A stretch of 40,686 bases of DNA from an uncultured Eubacteriales bacterium (GTDB taxonomy: Bacteria > Bacillota > Clostridia > Oscillospirales > CAG-272), in assembly GCA_949747515.1 (NCBI GenBank), contig CATKFO010000035.1:1-40686 (forward strand). Reading direction: 5' to 3'. Below are positions 8,408 to 18,257 of the stretch, in pieces. Position numbers and translations under genes: made by a program. Numbering within the stretch: the first letter of the stretch is position 1; every line of letters starts with the position of its first letter. The notes under the pieces were generated by a model, which saw only the letters and a list, made by a program, of their open reading frames with translations, was not told the origin of the DNA and made no database searches.

Positions 8408-8712
8408 TTAAGTTTCAGCTCCGCGGACACTTTCCTGTTTTCAGGCTTTTCTGAAATTTTAAAAAGAACGAACTTTCGTCCTATTACCGATACTACGTCG
8501 GAGCCCATGTGCTCGGCCACAGCGTCGGCGGCTTCGCGCGCGGTTGAATCGGACGTTTCAAGAACGGATATTTTAATAAGCTCTCTCGCTTCGATAGCCT
8601 GAGCCGCCGCCCGGCAAACTTCTTCCGTCACGCCTCCCTTTCCAATTTGAAAAACCGGCTGCATATTGTTTGCAAGCCCTCTTAGTTTTGCTCTCTGTTT
8701 ACTGTTCAGCAT
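8404..8712 (-). CDS. yhbY: YhbY-family RNA-binding protein (CRM domain)
   Basis: 102 residues, a single CRM domain. Members associate with pre-50S ribosomal particles and bind RNA. The family features are visible: LNSKQRAKLRGLANNMQP at the N-terminus, the GKGG loop (QIGKGGVTEEV), a helix with AIEARELIKI, and the closing strand GRKFVLFK. It sits between rdgB and nadD, overlapping nadD by 4 nt, as in many Clostridia. Confidence 0.93.
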   Translation of the reverse strand: MLNSKQRAKLRGLANNMQPVFQIGKGGVTEEVCRAAAQAIEARELIKISVLETSDSTAREAADAVAEHMGSDVVSVIGRKFVLFKISEKPENRKVSAELKLK

Positions 8713-8730
8713 ATTTTTCCTCGTACTTAA

Positions 8731-9411
8731 TTATTCATGCGAATTTGCCAATAGTTCTATAAGACGAACAAGCGTGCTCATAGCGCGTCCGCGGTGGCTC
8801 GCGCCGTTCTTTTCCTCGGGCGACGCCTCTCCAAATGATTTTTCAAGATCTGAAGAATAGAACAAGACGTCGTATCCAAAGCCTCCGTCTCCGCGCTCTT
8901 GTTCAAGGATGCGGCCCGCGCACTCTCCGCGAACAAGACCGGTTTTTATTCTCGAAACTCCGGCGGCATTCGCCGTATCTTCCGAAGGCTTAAATTCGTC
9001 CGGGATCGTATAAACGGAGTTTTCCGGAAGCACGATAGAGGCGACGCATACGAATTTAGCGCCTCTCTTCTCCTCAGGAACTCCGTCAAGCTCTCGGAGC
9101 AGCTTTTGACGATTTGATTTATCGTCACCGTGATCGCCGGCGTATCTTGCTGAATAAACGCCCGGAGCTCCGTTAAGATAATCTACGCAAAGACCGGAAT
9201 CGTCGGCGATTCCTATATATCCCAGTGAAGCAGGAACGGAAGCTTTAATTATTGAATTTTCTTCAAAGCTTGATCCGTACTCGTCTATATCCCCGGAAAA
9301 ACCGACGTCTCTCAGAGAAAGTATTCTTACTCCTCCGTTTATCGAAGAGAGCATAGTTTCAAGCTCCGCTATCTTTTTTTTGTTGTTTGACGCAAGCGCT
9401 ATTTCAATCAT
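8731..9411 (-). CDS. rdgB: XTP/dITP diphosphatase, RdgB/HAM1 family
   Basis: 226 residues. It hydrolyses non-canonical purine triphosphates (XTP, dITP, ITP), keeping them out of DNA and RNA. The family start ALASNNKKKIAELE, the substrate/metal motif GIADDSGLCVDYLNGAPGVYSARYAG (read in parts: DDSGL, APGV, SARYAG) and the end motif SHRGRAM are all present. It is somewhat longer than the usual ~200 residues because of an insert around residues 138-165 (EFKPSEDTANAAGVSRIKTG). Lies 18 bp before yhbY and 26 bp after ftsY. Confidence 0.94.
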   Translation of the reverse strand: MIEIALASNNKKKIAELETMLSSINGGVRILSLRDVGFSGDIDEYGSSFEENSIIKASVPASLGYIGIADDSGLCVDYLNGAPGVYSARYAGDHGDDKSNRQKLLRELDGVPEEKRGAKFVCVASIVLPENSVYTIPDEFKPSEDTANAAGVSRIKTGLVRGECAGRILEQERGDGGFGYDVLFYSSDLEKSFGEASPEEKNGASHRGRAMSTLVRLIELLANSHE

Positions 9412-9437
9412 AAATCTCCCCTTTTTTATTAGTTGGC

Positions 9438-10346
9438 CTATTCGCCTAAAAGAGCGTTCACGAACATTTCAGCGTCGAAAGGCTCCATGTCGTCGATCTG
9501 CTCTCCAACTCCTATATACTTAACCGGCAATCCCACGGTACGACGAATTGAAAAAACAGCTCCGCCCTTGGCTGTTCCGTCAAGCTTTGTCAGGACCAGA
9601 CCCGTTATTTCGCATGACGATCCGAATTCTTTTGCCTGCAAAACCGCGTTTTGACCGGTCGTGGAATCAAGAACAAGCAGCGTTTCCTTAGACGCTCCCG
9701 GCAGCTCTCTGTCAAGAATACGTCCTATTTTCGACAATTCGTCCATAAGATTTTTTTTGTTGTGGAGTCTTCCGGCGGTATCCACTATAAGCACGTCCGC
9801 GTTTCGTTTTTTCGCCGCGGCGACGGCGTCGTAAACCACGGCCGCCGGATCGGAGCCCTCATTCTGACGAATAAGTTCGACGTCGGCCCTTTCGCACCAG
9901 ACTGCGAGCTGTTCGATCGCCGCCGCGCGAAAGGTATCCGCCGCCGCGACGACGACGCGCTTTCCCTGCCTTTTCAAATTAGCCGCTATCTTTCCAATAG
10001 AGGTGGTTTTTCCAACGCCGTTAACGCCGATAACAAGAATAACGGATGGAGAAGTTTCCAAATTTAAAGGTTCTCCCTCTCCGACAAGCTCTCGCAGAAT
10101 ACCGGCGAGCGCGGTCTTTACGTCGTCGGCTTCTTTAATTTTTCCTTCTTTTATCCGGAGTCTGAGCTCGCTTATAATATATTCGGTCGTTTCCGCGCCT
10201 ACGTCGGAACAAATCAGTATCTCCTCAAGCTCCTCAAGAAGTTCCTCGTCGACCTTCTTGAAGGAACGTATAACGTCCTCTACCTGTCCCATAACGGCGG
10301 TTCTGGTTTTTTTGAGTCCGTTTTTCAGCTTTTCAAAAAACGCCAT
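9438..10346 (-). CDS. ftsY: Signal recognition particle receptor FtsY
   Basis: 302 residues. FtsY is the GTPase that docks SRP-ribosome complexes at the membrane. It has the N domain (residues 1-95), then the G domain with the P-loop GVNGVGKTT (107-115), ADTFRAAAIEQL, DTAGR, and TKLDGTAKGG. The long acidic A domain of E. coli FtsY is missing, which is normal in Gram-positives. It directly follows smc (15 bp), a conserved pairing. Confidence 0.97.
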   Translation of the reverse strand: MAFFEKLKNGLKKTRTAVMGQVEDVIRSFKKVDEELLEELEEILICSDVGAETTEYIISELRLRIKEGKIKEADDVKTALAGILRELVGEGEPLNLETSPSVILVIGVNGVGKTTSIGKIAANLKRQGKRVVVAAADTFRAAAIEQLAVWCERADVELIRQNEGSDPAAVVYDAVAAAKKRNADVLIVDTAGRLHNKKNLMDELSKIGRILDRELPGASKETLLVLDSTTGQNAVLQAKEFGSSCEITGLVLTKLDGTAKGGAVFSIRRTVGLPVKYIGVGEQIDDMEPFDAEMFVNALLGE

Positions 10347-10361
10347 ATTTATACCTCTTCC

Positions 10362-13300
10362 TTACGCTTTATTTTTATCGTTTAGAAATTCCTCGTTCTC
10401 CGCTTTGCGGTTAACGTCGAGAGTAAACACCTTTGAAACTCCGCTTTTCGGCATAGTCACCCCGTATAGAGTGTCCGCTATATCCATAGTGCCGCGTCGA
10501 TGAGTTATCATAATAATCTGCATCTCGCTTGAATATCGGCGAACATAGTTCGCTACTCTCGCCACGTTTACCTCGTCGAGGGCAGCCTCGATCTCGTCGA
10601 ATATACAGAACGGAGCCGGATTAAATTTCACAAGAGCAAATATCAGCGCGATCGCAATAAAGGCTTGTTCACCGCCGGAAAGGAGACTGAGACTTTTTAT
10701 CGACTTTCCCGGAGGCGCGGCGCTTATTTCAATTCCGGACGTAAGAACGTCGTCCGGATCAGTTAAAATCAGTTCCGCGCGTCCTCCTCCGAACAAGTCC
10801 CGGAATACCTCTCCAAAATTTTTGTTGATCTTCTCAAATGCGTCGATGAACATACGGCGCATATCGTTTTCAATATCACGTATAACTGACTCAAGCTCTC
10901 GTCTAGACGCTTCAAGATCGTCTGTTTGAGCCTTTATGTAATCGTATCTTTCCTTCGTCTCGGCGTACTCTTCAACCGCGGACAAATTTACGTGTCCAAG
11001 AGATTTAAGTCGGCTCTTCATCTCGGTCAGTCGCGCTTTCGCCGCGGCGCGTTCAGATTCGGAGAAGTTCTCCAGCTCGCCTGCCTCCGCAAGTTCCGTC
11101 GCTCCTCCGTATGTGAGCTCATATTCGTCCCAGAGACGGCCGGTCATTTTATCTATCTCTCCGCGTATGGATTCAAGCTTATTTTCATTCTTGGTATGAG
11201 CGATAAACAATATTTCCTTTTTTGCGCTTTGCTCCCTCTCCCGACGTCTGAGTTCGTTCAGTTCTCCTTCTAATCTGTCGCCTTCCGCGTCAAGCGAGGC
11301 AAGGCGCTCTTCAAGAATTTTCAACCTAACTTCATTCTCTGCTCCCTCTTCCCGAAGCTCTTCCGTTCTGTGCGACGCCCCCGCTATCTCGCTTTCTAGC
11401 CTCTCGGCTTCCGCGCGTCTGCGCGCTATCTCCTCCTTTAAAGCTGAAATACGCCGACCGCACTCTGAAACGGAATTTTCCGCAGACTGCTTGTCCTTAG
11501 TCAGCTCTGCTAACCTTATTTGCGCCGCGGACAGATCCTCCGTCAGTTCGTCTGCAAGAACGTCGTATTCGCCTCGCTCTCCGGCTACAGTCTCCCGGCG
11601 CTCGATAAGATCCTTAAGCTCAGCCTCGCATCGCGATATCTCGTCGCCGATACGTTTTATGTCCTCAGAGCTCTTCAGCCTGTTATTTTCATATTCGCTC
11701 TCGTCGGCGCGCAGGCGAGCAATTAAATCTCCAGTCACCTTGCGCTTCGCTTCAAGTTCGCCTAATCCAGTCCTTTCGACGGAAGCGAGAGATTCCATCA
11801 GCCGCCTCTTTTCGTCCGCGTCGGCTCTTTTGATACTCAACTCGGCGCGTTCCTTTTCAGATGAAGAAAGACGATCGGACGCGCGTTTTTCTTCCGAATC
11901 AACGCGTTCCTTTTCTTTTCTCAGATCCTCGATTTGAGCCGTGCGGCTGAGCATACCGCTGTCCCTTCTTGCGGAGCCTCCGGTAAACGATCCGCCTGCG
12001 TTTATCTGCTGACCGTCAAGCGTAACGGCTCTGATTCTCCATCCGCGAGCTCTCGCCATATTAGAAGCGTTGTCAATATTATCAAAGACGCATACGCGCC
12101 CAACGATAGACGAAACTATTCCTCGATATTCGGTATCACATTCTACAAGTTCGTCGGCGAATCCGATAAATCCAGGGCATCCCGCGGCTCCGCTAAGCTC
12201 CTCCCCTCTTCTTTGAGCTTTAACAGTAGTCATGGGATAAAACGTGGCGCGACCTGCGTTCGCCGCTTTAAGAGCCGAAATCGCGGCCTTCGCGGAACGT
12301 TCGTCTTCAGTCACAATATTTTGAAGCGCGGCCCCAAAAGAAGTCTCCAGAGCCACCGTATATTTACCGTCCGCCTTGATAAGGCTTGAAAGCGGACCTC
12401 GTATTCCGGATAGTTTTCCGGCTCCGGCTCGTCCCATAACGAAACGCACGCTGTTGCTATACCCCTCGAAATGCTCAAGCATTCTTTCCATAGCCGAAAT
12501 TCGGCTCTCAAGAGCCTCAGATCTTGCATGAAGAGAAGCCTTCTCAGCGCGCAGCTTTTCAGAGTAAGAATTATTTTTTTCAAGAGCCTGGGCGGCGCCC
12601 GCATAATCCGCCTCGGCGTCTCTTATTCTGCTTTCATAACCGGCTATGGTTTCAGAAACAGACGCGATACGGGATTCAAGGTCTTTAAATTCAGTTTCTC
12701 TTTCGCTAATTTCCGCGCCTATATTAACGTTTCTTTTCGACTGGTCGGAAACCATGTTTTTTAGCACGTTGAGACGCACTCTAAGATCGCCGAGCTCGCT
12801 TTCTTTTCTCTGTCTGTCTCTAAACAAGGATTCGATAACATCGTCGCGGCTGTTCCGTTCTGAAAGAGCCTTCATACGCTTATCCGACGTTTCCGAGCAT
12901 TTATCCGCCGCTTCTTCAAGAGAAGCAGTCAGCGCTTTAAGATTTTCGATAAGCGACTCAAAAAGCTCCTCTGAGTCGTACAGCGAAGTCTCCGCTTCCC
13001 CGGTCAAACGAATTTCATCCTCGAGACTCCGTTTAGCATGTTGAGTATTGTTCTCAATTAGCCGAGAATCGTTGTCAAGTCTCGCTCTCTCGCCGCGAAG
13101 GCCGTTTATTTCCTCACGAAGCCGCTGAGTTTCCTCCTTATTTCCACGGGAACTTTCGTACAGCCTGTCTATTTTCTCCTCAAGCTGTTTCATTGTGTCG
13201 TCCGCCATCTCAAGCTCGTGCTCCGACATCTTAGTATCGGTTTCAGTTTTGCTAAGATTTGCGCGGGTTTTGTCCATATCGCTTATCCACAAAGACACGT

Positions 13301-13982
13301 CGAGCTTTTTTTTCCTGTCGTAAAGCTCAAGATAGCGGCGCGCCTTTTCAGCTTCCCTCTCAAGAGGCCCTATGCGAGCCTCCAGCTCAGAGCGAATGTC
13401 CCCTATGCGGATCATATTGTTTTCAGTCTCGCCCAACTTTTTCTGAGCTTCGTTCTTTCTATATCGGTATTTAGTTATGCCCGCGCTTTCTTCAAAGATA
13501 TTTCTCCTGTCCTCGCTCTTTTTAGATATGATTTCAGCAATTTTACCTTGTCCTATTATTGAATATCCCTCGCGCCCGATACCGGTGTTCATAAAAAGCT
13601 CTGTTATATCCTTAAGTCTTACCGGTTTGCGGTTTATAAAATACGCGCTGTCTCCAGATCTATAATATCGTCGTGTAACGGTTATTTCGTCGTATTCGGA
13701 ATTTATGGATTTCGGCTCTTCGCTATTGTCGAACGTTACGGATACCTCGGCGAATCCCATAGGACGTACTCCGTCCGCTCCGGCAAAAATTACGTCCTCC
13801 ATCTTATTTCCTCTGAGGCTTTTTGACGACAGCTCGCCGAGAGCCCAGCGCATTGCGTCGGTTATATTTGATTTTCCGCTTCCGTTTGGTCCTACAATTA
13901 TAGTAGATCCCTGATTGAATTGAAGCGCGGTCTTATCCGGAAACGATTTGAATCCGTGAAGTTCAAGCTTTTTCAAATACAT
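10362..13982 (-). CDS. smc: Chromosome partition protein SMC
   Basis: 1206 residues, full length. SMC dimers with ScpA/ScpB load at parS sites and organise and separate the chromosome. The N-terminal ATPase half has Walker A GPNGSGKSN (31-39). Two long coiled coils (about 165-500 and 665-1010) flank a hinge with the conserved glycines (NAGGSFTGGSARR). The C-terminal half has the ABC signature LSGGEQAFIAIAL and Walker B FCIFDEIEAALDEVN. It sits between the radical SAM gene and ftsY in the rnc-smc-ftsY block. Confidence 0.98.
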   Translation of the reverse strand: MYLKKLELHGFKSFPDKTALQFNQGSTIIVGPNGSGKSNITDAMRWALGELSSKSLRGNKMEDVIFAGADGVRPMGFAEVSVTFDNSEEPKSINSEYDEITVTRRYYRSGDSAYFINRKPVRLKDITELFMNTGIGREGYSIIGQGKIAEIISKKSEDRRNIFEESAGITKYRYRKNEAQKKLGETENNMIRIGDIRSELEARIGPLEREAEKARRYLELYDRKKKLDVSLWISDMDKTRANLSKTETDTKMSEHELEMADDTMKQLEEKIDRLYESSRGNKEETQRLREEINGLRGERARLDNDSRLIENNTQHAKRSLEDEIRLTGEAETSLYDSEELFESLIENLKALTASLEEAADKCSETSDKRMKALSERNSRDDVIESLFRDRQRKESELGDLRVRLNVLKNMVSDQSKRNVNIGAEISERETEFKDLESRIASVSETIAGYESRIRDAEADYAGAAQALEKNNSYSEKLRAEKASLHARSEALESRISAMERMLEHFEGYSNSVRFVMGRAGAGKLSGIRGPLSSLIKADGKYTVALETSFGAALQNIVTEDERSAKAAISALKAANAGRATFYPMTTVKAQRRGEELSGAAGCPGFIGFADELVECDTEYRGIVSSIVGRVCVFDNIDNASNMARARGWRIRAVTLDGQQINAGGSFTGGSARRDSGMLSRTAQIEDLRKEKERVDSEEKRASDRLSSSEKERAELSIKRADADEKRRLMESLASVERTGLGELEAKRKVTGDLIARLRADESEYENNRLKSSEDIKRIGDEISRCEAELKDLIERRETVAGERGEYDVLADELTEDLSAAQIRLAELTKDKQSAENSVSECGRRISALKEEIARRRAEAERLESEIAGASHRTEELREEGAENEVRLKILEERLASLDAEGDRLEGELNELRRREREQSAKKEILFIAHTKNENKLESIRGEIDKMTGRLWDEYELTYGGATELAEAGELENFSESERAAAKARLTEMKSRLKSLGHVNLSAVEEYAETKERYDYIKAQTDDLEASRRELESVIRDIENDMRRMFIDAFEKINKNFGEVFRDLFGGGRAELILTDPDDVLTSGIEISAAPPGKSIKSLSLLSGGEQAFIAIALIFALVKFNPAPFCIFDEIEAALDEVNVARVANYVRRYSSEMQIIMITHRRGTMDIADTLYGVTMPKSGVSKVFTLDVNRKAENEEFLNDKNKA

Positions 13983-14032
13983 ATCCGTCGGACGTCCCCC
14001 TTTTCGATATTTTTATCATAAAATCCGCGCTT

Positions 14033-15028
14033 TCACAGTATCGTAACCTTAACGCAATATTCGCGCAGTTCTGGATCCTCAATAAATTTTATTTCATTTA
14101 TACCGAAGTTTTCCGCCAAATCGATTCTATTTTTTCCATTATGACCGACGGCAGCCGATATTCCGCCGCGCGGTACTTTTATTTCAGCGCGACTTCCTTT
14201 TACTCCATCGAGAGCTTTTTTAATACGACGCGAATATATTTCGCTTTTAACAAGCTCTCCCATGGCAGGGTGGGCGGGTCCGGCGACATACTTAGATTCC
14301 GAACGTATCTCCTCGCTCTCGCAAAGGCCGATGCGGCGGCAAGGTATTCCATGTCCGATAAATATCTCGAGAACGTCCGCTGATCTTTTTACGGCTTCAT
14401 CCAAGCTGAGCGGAGTATAACCCGGCGTTGTCTCAAGCTCCGTTCCGCGAAATACTACGGTAGGATATATTCTTGAAGCGGAAACTCCAAGCAGGCACAG
14501 CTTCTCGGCGGTATACTTCTCGTCCTCACCAGATGAACAAGGCAAGCCGATCATCATCTGACCCACGAATCGTATTCCCGCCGAATTTAAAAGCATTGAG
14601 GCTCTTTCCGTATCTTCCGGACTGTGCCCGCGTTTCGACGCTTCAAGAACGCGAGACGACATACTCTGAACTCCAAGCTCAACCTCGGAAACAGTATATT
14701 TTTTTAGAATGTCGACTATCTCGCCGCTAATATAATCCGGCCTTGTCGACATACGGATAGCAGCGACTTCGCCTAAATTTACATATTTCTGAGCGACGTC
14801 CAAAAGACGAAGCATAAGAGAGCGATCGATGCCGGTAAAAGAGCCTCCGAAAAAAGCGATTTCACGTTCGTACCCGGACGACGACGCGATGCAGTCCAGA
14901 ATTTTGTTTTCAACTTCGCTCTCGTCAAACGCGTTAACTCCTGATATGGCTCTCTGATCGCAAAATACGCACTGATTTGGGCAGCCCATGTGAGGAATAA
15001 ATATAGGGATGTTTATATGACGACTCAT
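14033..15028 (-). CDS. Elp3-like radical SAM protein
   Basis: 331 residues. The N-terminus has the cluster motif CxxxCxxC (C16, C20, C23, in GCPNQCVFCDQ), followed by FFGGSFTGI and a barrel resembling the radical SAM part of Elp3, including MSTRPDYI and ELGVQSMSSRVLEASKRGH. No GNAT acetyltransferase domain follows, so it is not a full Elp3. The last ~60 residues are of unknown type. Its position between rnc and smc recurs in Clostridia, where it is annotated only as a radical SAM protein. Substrate unknown; an RNA substrate is a guess from the resemblance and the neighbours. Confidence 0.88.
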   Translation of the reverse strand: MSRHINIPIFIPHMGCPNQCVFCDQRAISGVNAFDESEVENKILDCIASSSGYEREIAFFGGSFTGIDRSLMLRLLDVAQKYVNLGEVAAIRMSTRPDYISGEIVDILKKYTVSEVELGVQSMSSRVLEASKRGHSPEDTERASMLLNSAGIRFVGQMMIGLPCSSGEDEKYTAEKLCLLGVSASRIYPTVVFRGTELETTPGYTPLSLDEAVKRSADVLEIFIGHGIPCRRIGLCESEEIRSESKYVAGPAHPAMGELVKSEIYSRRIKKALDGVKGSRAEIKVPRGGISAAVGHNGKNRIDLAENFGINEIKFIEDPELREYCVKVTIL

Positions 15029-15068
15029 TTGTTTCCTCCGTAAATTTAAGCTGCCGTAGAACTATGCC

Positions 15069-15785
15069 TCACTCGTTTTCACCAAAAAGGCCGAGGGCTT
15101 CCTTAGCGGCGATTTGCTCCGCTTCGCGCTTAGACTTCGCTTTTCCTCTTCCTATTACGTTGCTGTTTAGACGAGCCTCTATCTCGAAGGTTTTATTATG
15201 ATCAGGGCCGTGTTCGCCTACAAGCGCGTATTCCAGCTTTTCAGTGCCAAACTGCTGAACAATCTGCTGAAGAGCGGTTTTATAATCAAGAAACGTTTCG
15301 TTCTTTCCATTTTCAATTTCGTCTATAACGTGCGGAAGCACGAAGTTTCTTATAACGGCTATACTCTCCCCTGAATCCAAATACATAGCCGCTAAAACAG
15401 CCTCGAAAGCGTCCGACAAAATCGACGCTCTCTCTCTGCCGCGGTTCATATTCTCTCCGTGCCCAAGAAGAATAAAGTCGCCTAAATTTATTTTAGCGGC
15501 AAACTTTGCAAGAGCCTTTTCACATACTACGGCCGCCCTAATCTTAGTAAGGTCGCCTTCTTGAAATTCCTTATATTTTTCGAACAGATAACCCGTTACG
15601 GCAAGAGAAAGCACGGAATCTCCGAGAAACTCCAAACGTTCGTTGCATTCCATGCTCGCACCGCGAGCGTTCGCTTCGTTCGCGTAAGAAGAATGGGTGA
15701 GGGCCTCCTTCAATAGATCGCGGTTTTTGAAGGAGTATCCGAGACTTGTCTCAAGTCTTTCGTATGAATTATTTTTCTTATTCAT
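15069..15785 (-). CDS. rnc: Ribonuclease III
   Basis: 238 residues. It cleaves double-stranded RNA, including rRNA precursors. The catalytic domain has the signature NERLEFLGDSVLSL with acidic residues E49, E52 and D56, and the second acidic pair D125/E128 (SDAFEAVLAAMYLD). The C-terminal double-stranded-RNA-binding domain (about 160-235) ends in GRGKAKSKREAEQIAAKEAL. It lies 51 bp after plsX. The acpP gene that often sits between plsX and rnc is absent. Confidence 0.97.
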   Translation of the reverse strand: MNKKNNSYERLETSLGYSFKNRDLLKEALTHSSYANEANARGASMECNERLEFLGDSVLSLAVTGYLFEKYKEFQEGDLTKIRAAVVCEKALAKFAAKINLGDFILLGHGENMNRGRERASILSDAFEAVLAAMYLDSGESIAVIRNFVLPHVIDEIENGKNETFLDYKTALQQIVQQFGTEKLEYALVGEHGPDHNKTFEIEARLNSNVIGRGKAKSKREAEQIAAKEALGLFGENE

Positions 15786-15836
15786 TTAAATTCCTTCTTC
15801 ATATTTCAGTTTAGTCGTCTGCATATCCGCAGACGC

Positions 15837-16829
15837 TCAATCGTTCCTGCTCTCAAGCGCGCTTTCAACCTTGCCTATAACTTCTGCGCGGCAAAAAGCC
15901 TCCGCCTGCCTTACTGAGTTGAAAATCGCTCTCGCGTCGGAGCTGCCGTGAGCCTTTATAACCGGTTTCGCTATTCCAAGAATAGGCGCGCCGCCGTATT
16001 CCGAAGCGTCGAACGAATTTTTAAATTCTCGTAGCCTTCCTTTCATAGCGAGGTAAGAGAGCTTAGTCGAGGCGCTGTGAGTAAACATCTTTTTCAGGGA
16101 TCCAAACATAAATGAAGAAAGTCCTTCGATAAGCTTCAGCGTAACGTTTCCAGTAAAACCGTCTGCCAGAATTACGTCGCAGGCGCCGAACGGAAGCTGT
16201 TTCGCTTCCACGTTTCCGCAGAAATTGATTTCCTTCGACTTGGAAAGAATCTGATACGCCTCCCTTTGAAGATCTCCTCCTTTGCACTCCTCCGTACCGA
16301 TATTCAGAAGACCCACGGTCGGATTCTTTACGTTAAGCGCGTCTCTCATATAAATCGATCCTAAAATCGCCCACTGAAGAAAGTTTTCCGTCGTAACGTT
16401 CACGTTAGCGCCGCAGTCCATGAGAAGAGTCGGTCGCTCGAAAGGGATCACAGTCGATATCGCGGCGCGGCGTATGCCTTTTATATTTCTTACAAGCAAA
16501 GTGGCTCCCGTATGGAGAGCTCCCGTGCTTCCCGCGCTGATAAAAGCGTCCGCCGACGAGCTTAACAGGCGCAGTCCTTCGGCCATGGAACAATCCTTTT
16601 TTCCGCGAACAACGGAAATCGGATCCTCTTCCATTCCGATAACGCTTTCCGCGTGAGCGACGTCTATTTTATCGCCGTCGTATTTATATTCTTCCAGAAT
16701 TTTTTCTACGACGTCGCGTTTGCCTACCAAAGTCAACTTTGAATCAAAGCGAAGAGAAGCGTCGCATGCCCCCCGTACTATTTCGCGCGGAGCGTTGTCT
16801 CCCCCCATTGCGTCGATAATTATGTTCAT
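15837..16829 (-). CDS. plsX: Phosphate acyltransferase PlsX
   Basis: 330 residues from the ATG at 16829. It makes acyl-phosphate from acyl-ACP for the first step of phospholipid synthesis (with PlsY). Family features: start IIIDAMGGDNAP, ISAGSTGALHTGATLLV, LMDCGANVN, GTEECKGGDLQREAY, and the late GGAPILGIAKPVIKAHGSSDA. A start four codons earlier (16841) is possible, but its AAGG would be only about 3 nt away, whereas GGCGG is well placed for 16829 and the family usually begins here. No fapR or acpP is next to it. Confidence 0.95.
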   Translation of the reverse strand: MNIIIDAMGGDNAPREIVRGACDASLRFDSKLTLVGKRDVVEKILEEYKYDGDKIDVAHAESVIGMEEDPISVVRGKKDCSMAEGLRLLSSSADAFISAGSTGALHTGATLLVRNIKGIRRAAISTVIPFERPTLLMDCGANVNVTTENFLQWAILGSIYMRDALNVKNPTVGLLNIGTEECKGGDLQREAYQILSKSKEINFCGNVEAKQLPFGACDVILADGFTGNVTLKLIEGLSSFMFGSLKKMFTHSASTKLSYLAMKGRLREFKNSFDASEYGGAPILGIAKPVIKAHGSSDARAIFNSVRQAEAFCRAEVIGKVESALESRND

Positions 16830-16899
16830 GTTTACCGCCATGCCTTTACATGTAAATTTATAATATTTTATATACGATCTATTTTGAAATACCGTCGCG

Positions 16900-18255
16900 C
16901 TATGAGTTTAAGTCGACGGCCTCGCGTCTTAGCTCGTCGAGAACGGCGCGCACTTTATCGCACTCGGCCAGAGCGCGCTCCGCATACGCCGCATATCTCG
17001 CTCGCTTGCCTCCTTTGACTTTATGCTCCAGAGAAGCGATTATACCGAAATTTGCGTTCATAGGCTGAAAATCGTTCTCTCCACCGGAGGATACGTAATG
17101 AGCCATGGCTCCTATCATCATTGTTCGCGGAAAAACGACTCCTTCTTTTTTCTTCACACGAAGAGCGGCGTTTATACCTGCTGAAAATCCTGAAGCCGCC
17201 GACTCAATATATCCTTCCACTCCAGTCATCTGACCTGCGAAAAATATTCTTTCGTCGTCTCTCATGGAGTAATCCTGAGAAAGATATTTTGGAGAGTTCA
17301 AAAACGTATTTCGGTGCATTACGCCGTATCTCAAAAATTCGGCGTTTTCAAGTCCGGGTATCATTCCGAACACTCTCTTTTGCTCCGGAAACTTTAGATG
17401 AGTCTGAAATCCTACAAGATTGTACATAGTTCCGTCGTCGTTTTCACGCCTGAGCTGAACGACGGCGTAATATGTCTCTCCAGTTTTCGGGTTTGTAATT
17501 CCAACCGGCTTCATCGGTCCGAAACGGAGCGTGTCTTCTCCGCGCTTCGCCATAACTTCGACGGGCATGCATCCCTCGAACACCTTAATTTTCAAATCCT
17601 TGTCAGCGTCATGCAGAGGAGCTTCCTCAGCGTCGACGAGAGCGCGGTAAAACCGAGCGTACTCCTCCGAGTTCATAGGACAATTTATATAATCCGCGTC
17701 TCCCTTTCCATAACGCGAAGCAAAAAACGCCTTTGTCATATCTATCGAATCAAACGAAACGATTGGAGCCGCGGCGTCGAAAAAGTAAAGTCCGTCTCCA
17801 AGCCGATGGGCAATGTCCTCCGAAAGAGGTTCCGACGTTAGGGGACCGGTAGCGACTACGGCGATAACATCGTCGGGAATACGTCGAACCTCTTCTTCCT
17901 CGACGCAAATCAGCGGATTGCTTTTTATTTTATTCGTGATATATTCGGAAAATTTCACTCTGTCCACGGCGAGCGCGCCGCCGGCGGCCACTCTCGACGA
18001 GTCGCATGCCTCCATTATAAGAGAACCCATGCGTCGCATCTCTTCTTTAAGAAGTCCGGACGCGTTGGTAACGTCGGCTGAGCGGAGAGAGTTTGAGCAA
18101 ACCAATTCTGCAAAGGAGTCGGAACGATGCGCGGCCGTCTTTTTTTTAGGCTTCATTTCATGAAGAACAACGCGGACGCCGAGGCCGGCGGCCTGCCACG
18201 CCGCTTCGCAGCCGGCGAGTCCCGCTCCTATTACGTGTATTGAATTTTCTTCCAT
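16900..18255 (-). CDS. trmFO: tRNA (uracil-54-C5)-methyltransferase TrmFO, folate-dependent
   Basis: 451 residues. It makes ribothymidine-54 in the T-loop of tRNAs using methylenetetrahydrofolate and FADH2, the Gram-positive alternative to SAM-dependent TrmA. The FAD-binding motif [11 protein letters not shown] is at residues 10-20. C53 (LVCSNSLRS) and C229 ([14 protein letters not shown]) match the conserved cysteines of the family. The C-terminal block with [20 protein letters not shown] is diagnostic. It lies 2 bp after topA; topA-trmFO is a conserved pair. Confidence 0.97.
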   Translation of the reverse strand: MEENSIHVIGAGLAGCEAAWQAAGLGVRVVLHEMKPKKKTAAHRSDSFAELVCSNSLRSADVTNASGLLKEEMRRMGSLIMEACDSSRVAAGGALAVDRVKFSEYITNKIKSNPLICVEEEEVRRIPDDVIAVVATGPLTSEPLSEDIAHRLGDGLYFFDAAAPIVSFDSIDMTKAFFASRYGKGDADYINCPMNSEEYARFYRALVDAEEAPLHDADKDLKIKVFEGCMPVEVMAKRGEDTLRFGPMKPVGITNPKTGETYYAVVQLRRENDDGTMYNLVGFQTHLKFPEQKRVFGMIPGLENAEFLRYGVMHRNTFLNSPKYLSQDYSMRDDERIFFAGQMTGVEGYIESAASGFSAGINAALRVKKKEGVVFPRTMMIGAMAHYVSSGGENDFQPMNANFGIIASLEHKVKGGKRARYAAYAERALAECDKVRAVLDELRREAVDLNS

Positions 18256-18257
18256 TT

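Noticed and set aside
13283..13291. A perfect DnaA box, TTATCCACA
   Set aside because: Single copy inside smc coding sequence with no further boxes around it; chance occurrence is likely.
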